Assembly (NCBI GenBank): GCA_016708905.1
Contig: JADJEV010000005.1
Span: forward strand, 558,001-622,000
Reading direction: 5' to 3'
Length of the DNA stretch: 64,000 nt
Source of the DNA: Candidatus Methylophosphatis roskildensis
Lineage (GTDB): Bacteria > Pseudomonadota > Gammaproteobacteria > Burkholderiales > Rhodocyclaceae
The notes under the pieces were generated by a model. It saw only the letters and a program-made list of their open reading frames with translations. It was not told the DNA's origin and searched no databases. The translations under genes and the position numbers were made by a program. This document shows positions 1 through 9,196 of this stretch, one piece after another. Every line of letters starts with the position of its first letter. The first letter of the stretch is position 1.

Positions 1-1
1 C

Positions 2-1546
2 GGTTTCGTCGCCGTCACGCTATTGATCACCAAATGGGCGGCGGCCAGGACCAAGACGGCGGCCGACTTCTACACCGCGGGCAGCGGAATCACCGGCTTT
101 CAGAACGGCCTGGCGATCGCCGGCGACTACATGTCCGCCGCATCGTTCCTGGGCATTTCCGGGCTGGTATTTGCCAACGGCTTCGACGGGTTGATCTTCT
201 CGATTGGCTGGCTGGTTGGCTGGCCGGTCATCACTTTCCTGTTGGCAGAGCGCCTGCGCAACCTGGGCAAGTTTACCGTCGCCGACGTCGCCGGGTATCG
301 CTTCGATGCGGTGCCGATCCGTTCGTTCGTAGCCCTCGGCTCACTGGTTGTCGTGGCCTTCTACATGATCGCGCAGATGGTCGGCGCCGGTCAGCTGATC
401 AAGGTGCTATTCGGCCTGGATTACGCCGTGGCGGTTGTGGTGGTCGGCGCGCTGATGATGATGTACGTGCTGTTCGGCGGCATGACCGCGACGACCTGGG
501 TACAGATCATCAAGGCAGTCCTGCTGCTGGTCGGTGCGAGCTTCATGGCGCTCGCCGTGCTGTGGCAGTTCAACTTCAGCCCCGAGGCCCTGTTTGCCAA
601 GGCAGTCGAGGTCCATGACAGCCATGACAAAATCATGGCGCCTGGTGGGCTGATCAAGGATCCGATCTCGGCGATCTCGGTCGGCATGGCACTGATGTTC
701 GGCACCGCCGGTCTGCCGCACATCCTGATGCGCTTCTTCACCGTGCCGAACGCCAGGGAAGCGCGCATGTCGGTTGCTTGGGCTACCACCTGGATCGGCT
801 ACTTCTACATTCTGACCTTCATCATCGGCTTCGGCGCCATCGTGATGCTGATCCAGGATCCGGTAGCCTACTATGTCGATCCGGCGGATCTGACCAAGGG
901 CCTGAAGGGCGGCGGCAATATGGCGGCCATCCACTTGTCGAACGCAGTCGGTGGCAACGTGTTTCTCGGTTTCATCTCCGCGGTGGCCTTCGCGACGATT
1001 CTCGCGGTGGTCTCGGGTCTGACGCTGGCCGGCGCCGCGGCCGTGTCACATGACCTTTACGCTGCGGTGTTCAAGAAGGGCAAGGCGGATTCCATGCACG
1101 AGTTGCGTGTTTCCAAGATCACCACGGTTTGCCTGGGCGTTTTGTCGGTGGTGCTGGGAATCACGTTCGAGCATCAAAACGTCGCCTTCATGGTGATGCT
1201 GGCTTTCGCCGTTGCCTGTTCGGCCAACTTCCCTGTTCTGTTCATGTCGATACTGTGGAAGGATTGCACCACCAAGGGTGCGGTCGCGGGCGGTCTGGTC
1301 GGCCTGATCAGTTCGCTAGCGCTGACTGTCTTGTCGCCCACCGTATGGGAAGAAGTTTTGATGAACGCCAAAGGAAGCGCGCCGTTCCCCTACTCTTCTC
1401 CTGCGATCTTTTCGATGACGTCCGCGTTCATTGTCATCTGGCTGGTCTCGCTGATTGACCGCGGCGCACAAGCAGCGAAGGAACGTGCCGCTTTCCCGGC
1501 GCAGTTCGTTCGCTCCGAAACCGGAATAGGCGCCTCGGAATACTGA
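2..1546 (+). CDS. actP: Cation/acetate symporter ActP, 5' end outside window
   Basis: This is a sodium:solute symporter (SSS family) of the ActP type, which takes up acetate and other short carboxylates across the inner membrane with a cation. The frame is open to the left edge, so the N-terminus is missing; a TTG at 23 is only an internal codon. The visible part carries family landmarks: TAGSGITGFQNGLAIAGDYM near its start, FGTAGLPHILMRFFTV in the middle and FAVACSANFPVLF later, with about a dozen hydrophobic segments. It ends with the typical QFVRSETGIG tail. In relatives a small DUF485 protein usually precedes it, but that would lie outside the window. Confidence 0.93.
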   Translation, partial: GFVAVTLLITKWAAARTKTAADFYTAGSGITGFQNGLAIAGDYMSAASFLGISGLVFANGFDGLIFSIGWLVGWPVITFLLAERLRNLGKFTVADVAGYRFDAVPIRSFVALGSLVVVAFYMIAQMVGAGQLIKVLFGLDYAVAVVVVGALMMMYVLFGGMTATTWVQIIKAVLLLVGASFMALAVLWQFNFSPEALFAKAVEVHDSHDKIMAPGGLIKDPISAISVGMALMFGTAGLPHILMRFFTVPNAREARMSVAWATTWIGYFYILTFIIGFGAIVMLIQDPVAYYVDPADLTKGLKGGGNMAAIHLSNAVGGNVFLGFISAVAFATILAVVSGLTLAGAAAVSHDLYAAVFKKGKADSMHELRVSKITTVCLGVLSVVLGITFEHQNVAFMVMLAFAVACSANFPVLFMSILWKDCTTKGAVAGGLVGLISSLALTVLSPTVWEEVLMNAKGSAPFPYSSPAIFSMTSAFIVIWLVSLIDRGAQAAKERAAFPAQFVRSETGIGASEY

Positions 1547-1860
1547 GCGATACGCAGCTCAAGAGTGCGGACGCACGTCCGTGACCTGCTGACAGTCAAA
1601 GTTGCGACCAGCCCAGACACCCGACAGACGCCCCGGGGGCGGCTATTCTCGGCCCGCCAGTTTCCGAAATGCCGTCATGACAGGGCCATCGATGCCCGCG
1701 CATGGACCTCGGGCGGCGGGCTTTCAGTTGGGAGCAGACCTCTCGCACAATGCACAAGGCCCCGCTCACGCGAGGCCTTGTCTTCGGACTGCGGACCGAA
1801 CCAAGTCTGCGCCGAAGCGCGGACAGGGTTCGGAACCGCCGGGTAGAACCCGGGCGAGGG
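1547..1860. other. Intergenic gap between convergent actP and groL
   Basis: This stretch of about 310 bases lies between the actP stop and the groL stop. I see no convincing gene: the short open frames in it lack ribosome-binding sites and family features. The only structure I can point to is the hairpin at 1755-1780, which could serve as a terminator for both converging genes. Confidence 0.6.
1755..1780. terminator. Hairpin between actP and groL, possible bidirectional terminator
   Basis: CAAGGCC pairs with GGCCTTG, and CGC pairs with GCG inside it, leaving one C-A mismatch and a small loop. There is a short TCTT after it on the plus strand but no long T-run on either side, so it is a candidate terminator only. 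Confidence 0.45.
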
Positions 1861-3516
<1,656 letters not shown>

Positions 3517-3541
3517 GTCTGTTTCTCCTCTAGGTCGGGGC

Positions 3542-3832
3542 TCAGGCTTCGATCACGCCCATGATGTCTTCTTCGCGCATCACCAGCAGTTCCTGGCCTT
3601 CGACCTTGACGGTCTGGCCGGAGTACTTGCCGAATAGAACCCGGTCGCCGACCTTGATGTCCATCTGGCGCACGTCGCCGTTCTCAAGAATCTTGCCCTT
3701 GCCCACGGCGACCACTTCACCCTGGTCTGGCTTTTCAGCGGCTGTGTCGGGGATGACGATGCCCGACGCCGTCTTGCGCTCGTCTTCGATGCGCTTGACG
3801 ATCACGCGATCATGCAAAGGACGGATTTTCAT
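3542..3832 (-). CDS. groS: Co-chaperonin GroES (10 kDa)
   Basis: GroES is the heptameric lid of the GroEL chamber. The 96-residue product starts MKIRPLHDRVIVKR and keeps the mobile-loop region (ERKTASGIVIPD) and the GKGKILENG turn. The frame stays open further upstream, but the ATG at 3832 is the real start: it has an AGGAGA ribosome-binding site a few bases before it, and it gives the normal family length. It is the first gene of the groSL operon, and its leader contains the CIRCE operator. Confidence 0.98.
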   Translation of the reverse strand: MKIRPLHDRVIVKRIEDERKTASGIVIPDTAAEKPDQGEVVAVGKGKILENGDVRQMDIKVGDRVLFGKYSGQTVKVEGQELLVMREEDIMGVIEA

Positions 3833-3923
3833 GAACTTTTCTCCTGACTTCTGAACGATTGAATGCCACGACACCGTGTCGCGGACGATGATCGATACCG
3901 GCTCCGGTGCGTTCAGGTCATTG

Positions 3924-3950
3924 TTAGCACTCAGCACCAGCGAGTGCTAA
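3924..3950. promoter_or_regulatory. CIRCE operator (HrcA-binding site) of groSL
   Basis: A perfect inverted repeat, TTAGCACTC - 9 bases - GAGTGCTAA, matches the CIRCE consensus exactly. It overlaps the last base of the -10 box of the groS promoter. HrcA, the repressor that binds CIRCE, is encoded in this same window at 36519-37538. CIRCE normally blocks transcription until heat stress titrates HrcA's chaperonin-assisted folding. Confidence 0.97.
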
Positions 3951-3979
3951 TAATAGAGGCCAACGGCTTCGATTTCAAG
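3950..3979 (-). promoter_or_regulatory. groSL promoter
   Basis: On the minus strand TTGAAA (3973-3978) is followed after 17 bp by TATTAT (3950-3955), a good housekeeping-sigma promoter. The same stretch read as CTTGAAA - 13 bp - CCTCTATT also partly resembles a heat-shock-sigma promoter, so both sigma factors might use it. CIRCE starts at the -10 box. Confidence 0.8.
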
Positions 3980-4081
3980 TCCGAGTTTGATTTTTGTCCG
4001 AGAACTGGTGGACGCGAACGCCCGACTCGATGAGCGGGGTGCGCAATCGCCGGGTGATCCGGGCGCGGTCCGGCGCGAGCG

Positions 4082-4891
4082 CTAGCGGTCCGGCAGCAGC
4101 ACTTCTCCGCGGTTCATCTCGACCGCATCGCCGCTCCAGCGCCGGTAGCGGCCTGCGATCTGCTCGTCGCTGACGGGCAGTCCGAGCCCGCGCAGATGCG
4201 TCAGCACCAGCCGCAGCGCCACCGGGCGATAGGCGCAGGCAAAGCTGAAGGTCGGCAGCATCTCTGCCGGGTTGGTCGAGATGATCGACCCGCGCTTCAT
4301 GCCGGCGCCGGTGCGCCAACCGAGTCGGCCGAGCACGACCACGGTGCCGGCTAGCATGTTCACGCCTGTGAAATCGCCGGCGTCGCCGCCCACCGCGATG
4401 AGTCCGCGGCGCATGCTGCTGCCGATCTCGTTGCCGGCGCTGCCGTGAACGATGATCTCGCCGCCACGTACGCCGACGCGGCCGCCTCGAATGGCGCTGC
4501 CCACCAGATGGCCGGCGTTGCCTTTGACGACGATGCGGCCGCCGAGCATTTCGACACCGACCCAGTCGCCGGCGTCGCCCTCGACCAGGATTTCGCCGCC
4601 GGACATTGCAGCGCCGAGGTGCATGCCGACATTGCCCTCGATGACCAGACGGCCTCGGCTCATCGCCGAGCCGAGGCGCTTGATGCGCGCGCAGTCGCCG
4701 GCAACGCGCAACTCGCCGTCGGCCTGCCCCTCGACGTGGAAGAAATCGCCGAGGGCGGCACCGCGATTGCCGTACAGCAGACGCGTCGCAGCGATCCTGG
4801 CCGCGCTCATTCCCTCGAACCGTTCCGGAATGATCGCCTCGGCTTCGAGCGGCACCTCCGGCTGGGTGTGCAGGGTGAGCGTCAGACTCAT
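4082..4891 (-). CDS. fhcC: Formylmethanofuran dehydrogenase / Fhc subunit C
   Basis: This 269-residue protein belongs to the FwdC/FmdC/FhcC family, a beta-helix scaffold built of repeated glycine-rich turns such as MSGGEILVEGDAGDWVG, MLGGRIVVKGNAG and MRRGLIAVGGDAGDFTG. In archaeal Fwd and bacterial Fhc complexes this subunit supports the hydrolase and oxidoreductase subunits. The start at 4891 is chosen because ATG overlaps the fhcD stop as ATGA, which suggests translational coupling. A longer open frame upstream is only a shadow of fhcD. It is the last gene of the C1 operon, and the groS promoter follows after about 100 bp. Confidence 0.95.
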   Translation of the reverse strand: MSLTLTLHTQPEVPLEAEAIIPERFEGMSAARIAATRLLYGNRGAALGDFFHVEGQADGELRVAGDCARIKRLGSAMSRGRLVIEGNVGMHLGAAMSGGEILVEGDAGDWVGVEMLGGRIVVKGNAGHLVGSAIRGGRVGVRGGEIIVHGSAGNEIGSSMRRGLIAVGGDAGDFTGVNMLAGTVVVLGRLGWRTGAGMKRGSIISTNPAEMLPTFSFACAYRPVALRLVLTHLRGLGLPVSDEQIAGRYRRWSGDAVEMNRGEVLLPDR

Positions 4892-5778
4892 GTCGGCCCC
4901 AGCAGGCTGCGCAGGTCGATCTTGTACTGACCGAGATTGCCGCCGTAGTTGCCGGCCGAAATCCGGCAGATTCCCGGCTGCGCCGCGGCCCTCAGCCCGC
5001 GGCGCATCGCCTCCTCGACCGCCGCGAGATCGAGGCCGTCGATGACGATCTCGAGCACGCAGCCGACCTCGGCGCCGAGGCGGGTAGCCTTCGTCACGGC
5101 GCGCAGCGTCGGACAGTAGGCGTCGTTGGTCGACGCCATGACCGACTTGTAGCGCGAGCCGACCTTGCTGCCGCTGCGCACCACGCCGTCCGGGAACGGC
5201 AGGATCACGCCGGGCACGCGCATCGCATCGACGGCGGCTTCGGCCGCCGCCAGCGTCGGAGCCGTATCCTCGCCGAGTATAAGCAGATTGCCGCCGCCGA
5301 CAGACGCCTGGACACCGAACCGCTCTTCGACGACAAACTCGCCGTCCATCACCGGCACGCGCCAGAAGCGCCGCCCGTCCAGCAGCTTGGCCGCCTGGAA
5401 CCCGTCGCCGAAGTAGCGCAGCGCGCCACCGACCACCACGGTCTTCTCGGCTTCCAGGGCGTTGAAGCACGCGGTCGTCGGGCAGGTCATGACGCACTGC
5501 CCGACGCGCTCGACGAGACGCTTGCCGAGGCCCTCGGCGTCCATGGCGAACAGCAGTACGGCGATGCCCGGGCGACCATCGGGCGTGTGCGCGACGTCGA
5601 CCACGCGTTCGATGCCGGCTTCGCACTTGCAGCCGATCACCGACGTGGCGAAACCGGTGATCGCGCGGGCCGCGGCCAGCGCCCACTTCGCGGTCTCCGC
5701 CGTGATCAGCACCCGCGCGCCCCACATCGCAAAGGCTTCGGCGTAGGTGTCGTCGATGCTGACGCCGTTGATCTGCAT
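4888..5778 (-). CDS. fhcD: Formylmethanofuran:tetrahydromethanopterin formyltransferase
   Basis: FhcD (Ftr) moves the formyl group between tetrahydromethanopterin and methanofuran in the cytoplasm. The 296-residue length and the start MQINGVSIDDTYAEAF are typical of the family, as are GFATSVIGCKCEAGIE, QCVMTCPTTACFN and the C-terminal RISAGNYGGNLGQYK. The start ATG at 5778 follows the fhcA stop by one base; the longer upstream frame is out-of-frame fhcA sequence. It overlaps fhcC by 4 bp. No other tetrahydromethanopterin genes (fae, mtdB, mch) are in the window, so they must lie elsewhere if the pathway is complete. Confidence 0.95.
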   Translation of the reverse strand: MQINGVSIDDTYAEAFAMWGARVLITAETAKWALAAARAITGFATSVIGCKCEAGIERVVDVAHTPDGRPGIAVLLFAMDAEGLGKRLVERVGQCVMTCPTTACFNALEAEKTVVVGGALRYFGDGFQAAKLLDGRRFWRVPVMDGEFVVEERFGVQASVGGGNLLILGEDTAPTLAAAEAAVDAMRVPGVILPFPDGVVRSGSKVGSRYKSVMASTNDAYCPTLRAVTKATRLGAEVGCVLEIVIDGLDLAAVEEAMRRGLRAAAQPGICRISAGNYGGNLGQYKIDLRSLLGPT

Positions 5779-5779
5779 G

Positions 5780-7447
5780 TCAGGTTCCAGTGGCGCGCTG
5801 CTTCGCCGTGGGTACGCGCTCGTGCCTGCCGAGATAGGAATCGTCCACCGCGTAATTGTTGAAGCGGATCGAGTAGTAGTCCTCGAAGAACGGGCGGATG
5901 ACCTCCGTGATCGCCGGATCGTAGTCGGGCGCCACATGCAGCACGCGCCCCTCGTGGTGGGCGCGAAACTCATGGTCCTCGATGACGAGCTGCCCGTCCT
6001 TGATGACGTGGCGCGGCGCGCCGAACATGCGCTCCTTGTCCTCGTGCTCCTCGTAAAGCGTGATGTCCGCGTCGGCGCCGATGCCGAGGTGGCCCTTGCT
6101 CGCCAGGCCGAGCAGGCGCGCCGGCCCGGCCCGGGTGATGATGGCGATCTCGTTGAGCGTGTACTCGCGGTCGAGCCCGTCGGCGAGCGCCGTCTGGCGC
6201 AGCGCCCTGGGATTGACCTTGGCCATCTCCTGTTTGCGGAACTCGCTGTCCATGAGCAGGCGGATCAACCGCGGGTAGCTCATAAAGGAGCCGCCGTTCG
6301 GATGATCCGTCGAGAAAACCATGCGCCACGGATCCTTCGAAAGCAGGAACAGTTCGAGCCCGATCGCCCACTGCAGCGCATGGGTGTAGATCCGGTCCTG
6401 ATAAGTGAAGGGCAGGATGCCGCAACCCGACTCGTGCTCGGTGTCGGCGTTCACCCATTTGTCACCGCCGAAACGCGCCAGCATGTAGGCAAGTGGCGCA
6501 TCGGCCGTCATGCTGGTCGATTTGCCGAACATGACCTGTCCGACGTCTGCGCTGATGTTCGGGTGGCTGTTGACGTACTCGGAGATCTCCTTGGCTCGCG
6601 AAGTCGGATTGTTGCTCGACTTGCCGGCGACCTGGCCGTAGCTGTGGAACTGGATGTGGGTGAGATGCGCGCGATGGCCGTCCGCGATGCGCATCGTCTC
6701 CAGAGTCGTCTCGAAGTTGCCGGAATGGCCGAGGTTGTTGCAGTGGATGTGCGCGGGATGCGGCAGCCCGAGTTCGTCCACCGCCTCGATCAGGGCGCCG
6801 ATCACCTGCTGCGGGGTCAGCGAGAATGACTCGATCTTTTCGTCGAGCTTGGTGATGTTGGCGTTGCGGCGGCCTTTCCAGGCCTCGTCGCCACCCGGAT
6901 TCACCAGCTTCGCCGTGTAGGCTTTCGACGCCGAGAGCCACCACGCCAGGGCGTTGCGGAAGTCATCGCGCCGGCCCTGCTCGAGCAGCTTGTAGAGCAG
7001 GACATTGTTGCCCATCAGGACGTAGAAGCCCTTGTCGATGATCGGCGTGTCGTGCAACTCCTCCAGCGTGTGGCGCGCATTGATCGGTGGCACGGCGGCC
7101 TCCATCGCCGTCGTGTAGCCGAGCAGGGTATAGCGGTAGCCGGTCGTGAAGGTCGAGGGCACCGTGCCGCCAACGCCGGAACGGGTGATGGCGGTACGCG
7201 GGTGCACGTCGTGCCGGTGGTCTTCGGGCTGGAGTTTGCGCGCGAGATTCACCTTGGCGCCGGCAATGTGGCAGTGGATGTCGACGCCGCCCGGCATGAT
7301 CACCAGACCGCTGGCGTCGAGGCGCCTCGCCTCTGGCGCCACATCGGCGACGATCTTGCCGCCCGCGACGCAGACGTCGCGGACTTCGCCATCCACACCA
7401 TTCGCCGGATCGTAGATCCGGCCATTCACGATACGCAGCATGCTCAT
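5780..7447 (-). CDS. fhcA: Formylmethanofuran dehydrogenase / Fhc subunit A (zinc amidohydrolase)
   Basis: This 555-residue protein is the FwdA/FhcA amidohydrolase that makes or cleaves formylmethanofuran at a dinuclear zinc site. The ligand set expected of the family is visible: H58-x-H60 in GVDIHCHIAG, Lys180 in AKLVNPGG (the carboxylated lysine), His233/His235 in PAHIHCNN, His264/His268 in LTHIQFHS and Asp381 in STDHPNGG. It lies between fhcB (18 bp before) and fhcD (1 bp after). In methylotrophs it releases formate. In the archaeal enzyme, formate formed at the metal site of subunit B is passed to it through an internal tunnel. Confidence 0.95.
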   Translation of the reverse strand: MSMLRIVNGRIYDPANGVDGEVRDVCVAGGKIVADVAPEARRLDASGLVIMPGGVDIHCHIAGAKVNLARKLQPEDHRHDVHPRTAITRSGVGGTVPSTFTTGYRYTLLGYTTAMEAAVPPINARHTLEELHDTPIIDKGFYVLMGNNVLLYKLLEQGRRDDFRNALAWWLSASKAYTAKLVNPGGDEAWKGRRNANITKLDEKIESFSLTPQQVIGALIEAVDELGLPHPAHIHCNNLGHSGNFETTLETMRIADGHRAHLTHIQFHSYGQVAGKSSNNPTSRAKEISEYVNSHPNISADVGQVMFGKSTSMTADAPLAYMLARFGGDKWVNADTEHESGCGILPFTYQDRIYTHALQWAIGLELFLLSKDPWRMVFSTDHPNGGSFMSYPRLIRLLMDSEFRKQEMAKVNPRALRQTALADGLDREYTLNEIAIITRAGPARLLGLASKGHLGIGADADITLYEEHEDKERMFGAPRHVIKDGQLVIEDHEFRAHHEGRVLHVAPDYDPAITEVIRPFFEDYYSIRFNNYAVDDSYLGRHERVPTAKQRATGT

Positions 7448-7465
7448 CGAAACCCGGTCTCCAAA

Positions 7466-8812
7466 TCAGGCGGCCAGTGAGTCAGGCGCCAGTTCGGGGA
7501 CGCGGTTGCCGCCGAGCAGCTCGCTCACGCGTTGCTTGATCCGCGTCAGCACCTGCTCGTCGCTCGGGTAGGGCGAAGGCAGGGCTGGGCGTAGAGTCAG
7601 CGGCACGTCGTCCATCCGGTAGACCGTGCCGCCGACGCTGATGCCGTAGGTCGCCGTCGTTATGGCGACCTTGGCGAGCTGGCTGGTGTGAGTCGGCTTG
7701 GGATCGAGCACGATCACCGGGATACTGCGCAGGTGATCGATCGCGGCCTGCGGGAAGTTGGCGCCCGGATCGGCGGCAATCACCATCGCCGCATCGGCCT
7801 CGCGCCTGCCGAGCACGTCGACGGTGGTGAACTCGCCCGGATTGAAGCGCGGGTAGCCGCGACCGAGGTTCACGCCGAACGGGAAGCCGGTCTGCCAGGA
7901 AACGACGTTGTCGGCGCCGGTGACATTGCCGTGGCCGCGCACCGGCTTGGCGACGAAGTGGGTATACGCGTTGAGATCGGAGGCGAGCGCCAGCAGCGCG
8001 CCGGAATTGAAGTGCCGGCCGCGCGTCATGGTCAGCCCCATGCCGAACATCAGCGCGCCGAAACGGCAGCTTTTCATCCGGTTCGCCAGATCCTCGAGCG
8101 TCGCCAGCGACACGCCGGTCACCGCCTCGATCGACGGATCGACGCTGTGGCCCTTGACCAGCGCCCGCAGCGCCCACAGCACCTCGAAGTCGCGGCGCGG
8201 CTTGACCTGGATGAAAATGTCGGCGACCGCCGCGCTCTGCGTGCGGCGCACATCCACCAGCACGACCGTCCGGTCCTTCTTGCCGTTGGGCACATACATG
8301 CCCTTGGCCGTGACGGCGTAGCGGGTGAACAACCGCGGGTGCGATTCCGCCGGATTGCCGCCCCAGAAGACCAGCAGGTCGGCACGGTTACGGATCTCGC
8401 CCAGGGTCGCGGTGCTCTCGCCGACCGCCTGGAACGCCATGCCGCTCGGGCCGTGGCAGACTGAGGTCGTGGTGTCGATGTTGCCGCCGATCATGTCGGC
8501 GATTGCCACCGCCTGGCGTTGCGCCTCGCAGGTTGTGTCGGACAGGCCGTAGATGATCGGGAAGCGCGCCTGCGCGAGGATCTGGGCCGCCGCCTCGATC
8601 GCCTCGTCGGTGCTGGCTTCGCGGCCGTTGATCAGGGCGAACGGGCGCTCCTCGATTCCGTGCTCCTTGAACCAGGCGCGGCCCAGCACGCAGGCGTTTT
8701 CGGCCTTGGTGATCTTGTGGGCATTCACGTCCACCGTCAGATGCATGTCGTCGCACACGCATCCGCAGAAGGTGCAGGTGGCGTCCCGGATGGTAAGGGT
8801 CTGCTCGCTCAT
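7466..8812 (-). CDS. fhcB: Formylmethanofuran dehydrogenase subunit B (molybdopterin oxidoreductase family)
   Basis: This 448-residue protein belongs to the FwdB/FmdB/FhcB branch of molybdopterin oxidoreductases. Unusually for a bacterium it appears to keep a full active site. Cys13, Cys16, Cys20 and Cys41 form a CxxCxxxC-x20-C set fit for a [4Fe-4S] cluster. Cys119-His120 (SVCHGPSG) matches the metal-ligand Cys and neighbouring His of archaeal FwdB, and Arg292 sits in RGHGNVTG. The FhcB of Methylobacterium is described as lacking both the cluster and the pterin. An FmdD-like gene ends 16 bp upstream. I therefore infer a redox-active Mo or W subunit; the symbol fhcB is kept for homology only. 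Confidence 0.92.
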   Translation of the reverse strand: MSEQTLTIRDATCTFCGCVCDDMHLTVDVNAHKITKAENACVLGRAWFKEHGIEERPFALINGREASTDEAIEAAAQILAQARFPIIYGLSDTTCEAQRQAVAIADMIGGNIDTTTSVCHGPSGMAFQAVGESTATLGEIRNRADLLVFWGGNPAESHPRLFTRYAVTAKGMYVPNGKKDRTVVLVDVRRTQSAAVADIFIQVKPRRDFEVLWALRALVKGHSVDPSIEAVTGVSLATLEDLANRMKSCRFGALMFGMGLTMTRGRHFNSGALLALASDLNAYTHFVAKPVRGHGNVTGADNVVSWQTGFPFGVNLGRGYPRFNPGEFTTVDVLGRREADAAMVIAADPGANFPQAAIDHLRSIPVIVLDPKPTHTSQLAKVAITTATYGISVGGTVYRMDDVPLTLRPALPSPYPSDEQVLTRIKQRVSELLGGNRVPELAPDSLAA

Positions 8813-8827
8813 GGGCGCTCCTCCGTG

Positions 8828-9175
8828 TCAGCCGACGACCGCTTCGACCTCGACCTCGATGTTCTTGGACATGGGCATGCCGCTGCCCGCCGTGTCGCTG
8901 CCCATCAGGGCGCTCGACAGCGGGCCGTAGGCGATGAACAACAGCCCCGCCGGCAGATCCTTGGCGGGCTTTCCCTTGCAGCGCACGACGATTTCACCGT
9001 CGGCGCTGCGCAGGCGCACCGAATCGCTGTCCTTGAGGCCGAGGCGCGCCATGTCCTCCGCATTCATCTCGAGCGTCGAGGAGACCTCGATGTACTCGGC
9101 GCCGAGCTTGCCGGCGCACAACGAGGTACCCTGCCGCGACGAGCGCCCGCCGATCAGCGTCATCGTCTCAGCCAT
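8828..9175 (-). CDS. FmdD-like molybdopterin-dinucleotide-binding subunit
   Basis: This 115-residue protein resembles formylmethanofuran dehydrogenase subunit D (FwdD/FmdD). That subunit is the small molybdopterin-dinucleotide-binding domain which in other enzymes is fused to the C-terminus of the catalytic subunit. The pattern MTLIGGRSSRQG at the start, MNAEDMARLGLKDSDSVRL in the middle and FIAYGPLSSALM then DTAGSGMPMSKNIEVEVE at the end follow the family. It begins 21 bp after the reductase stop, just before fhcB. The classical bacterial fhc operon has no such gene, so its presence argues that a pterin cofactor is bound. Confidence is good for the family and moderate for the function. Confidence 0.85.
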   Translation of the reverse strand: MAETMTLIGGRSSRQGTSLCAGKLGAEYIEVSSTLEMNAEDMARLGLKDSDSVRLRSADGEIVVRCKGKPAKDLPAGLLFIAYGPLSSALMGSDTAGSGMPMSKNIEVEVEAVVG

Positions 9176-9196
9176 GCGCCTTCTCCGTGCCGAAGG

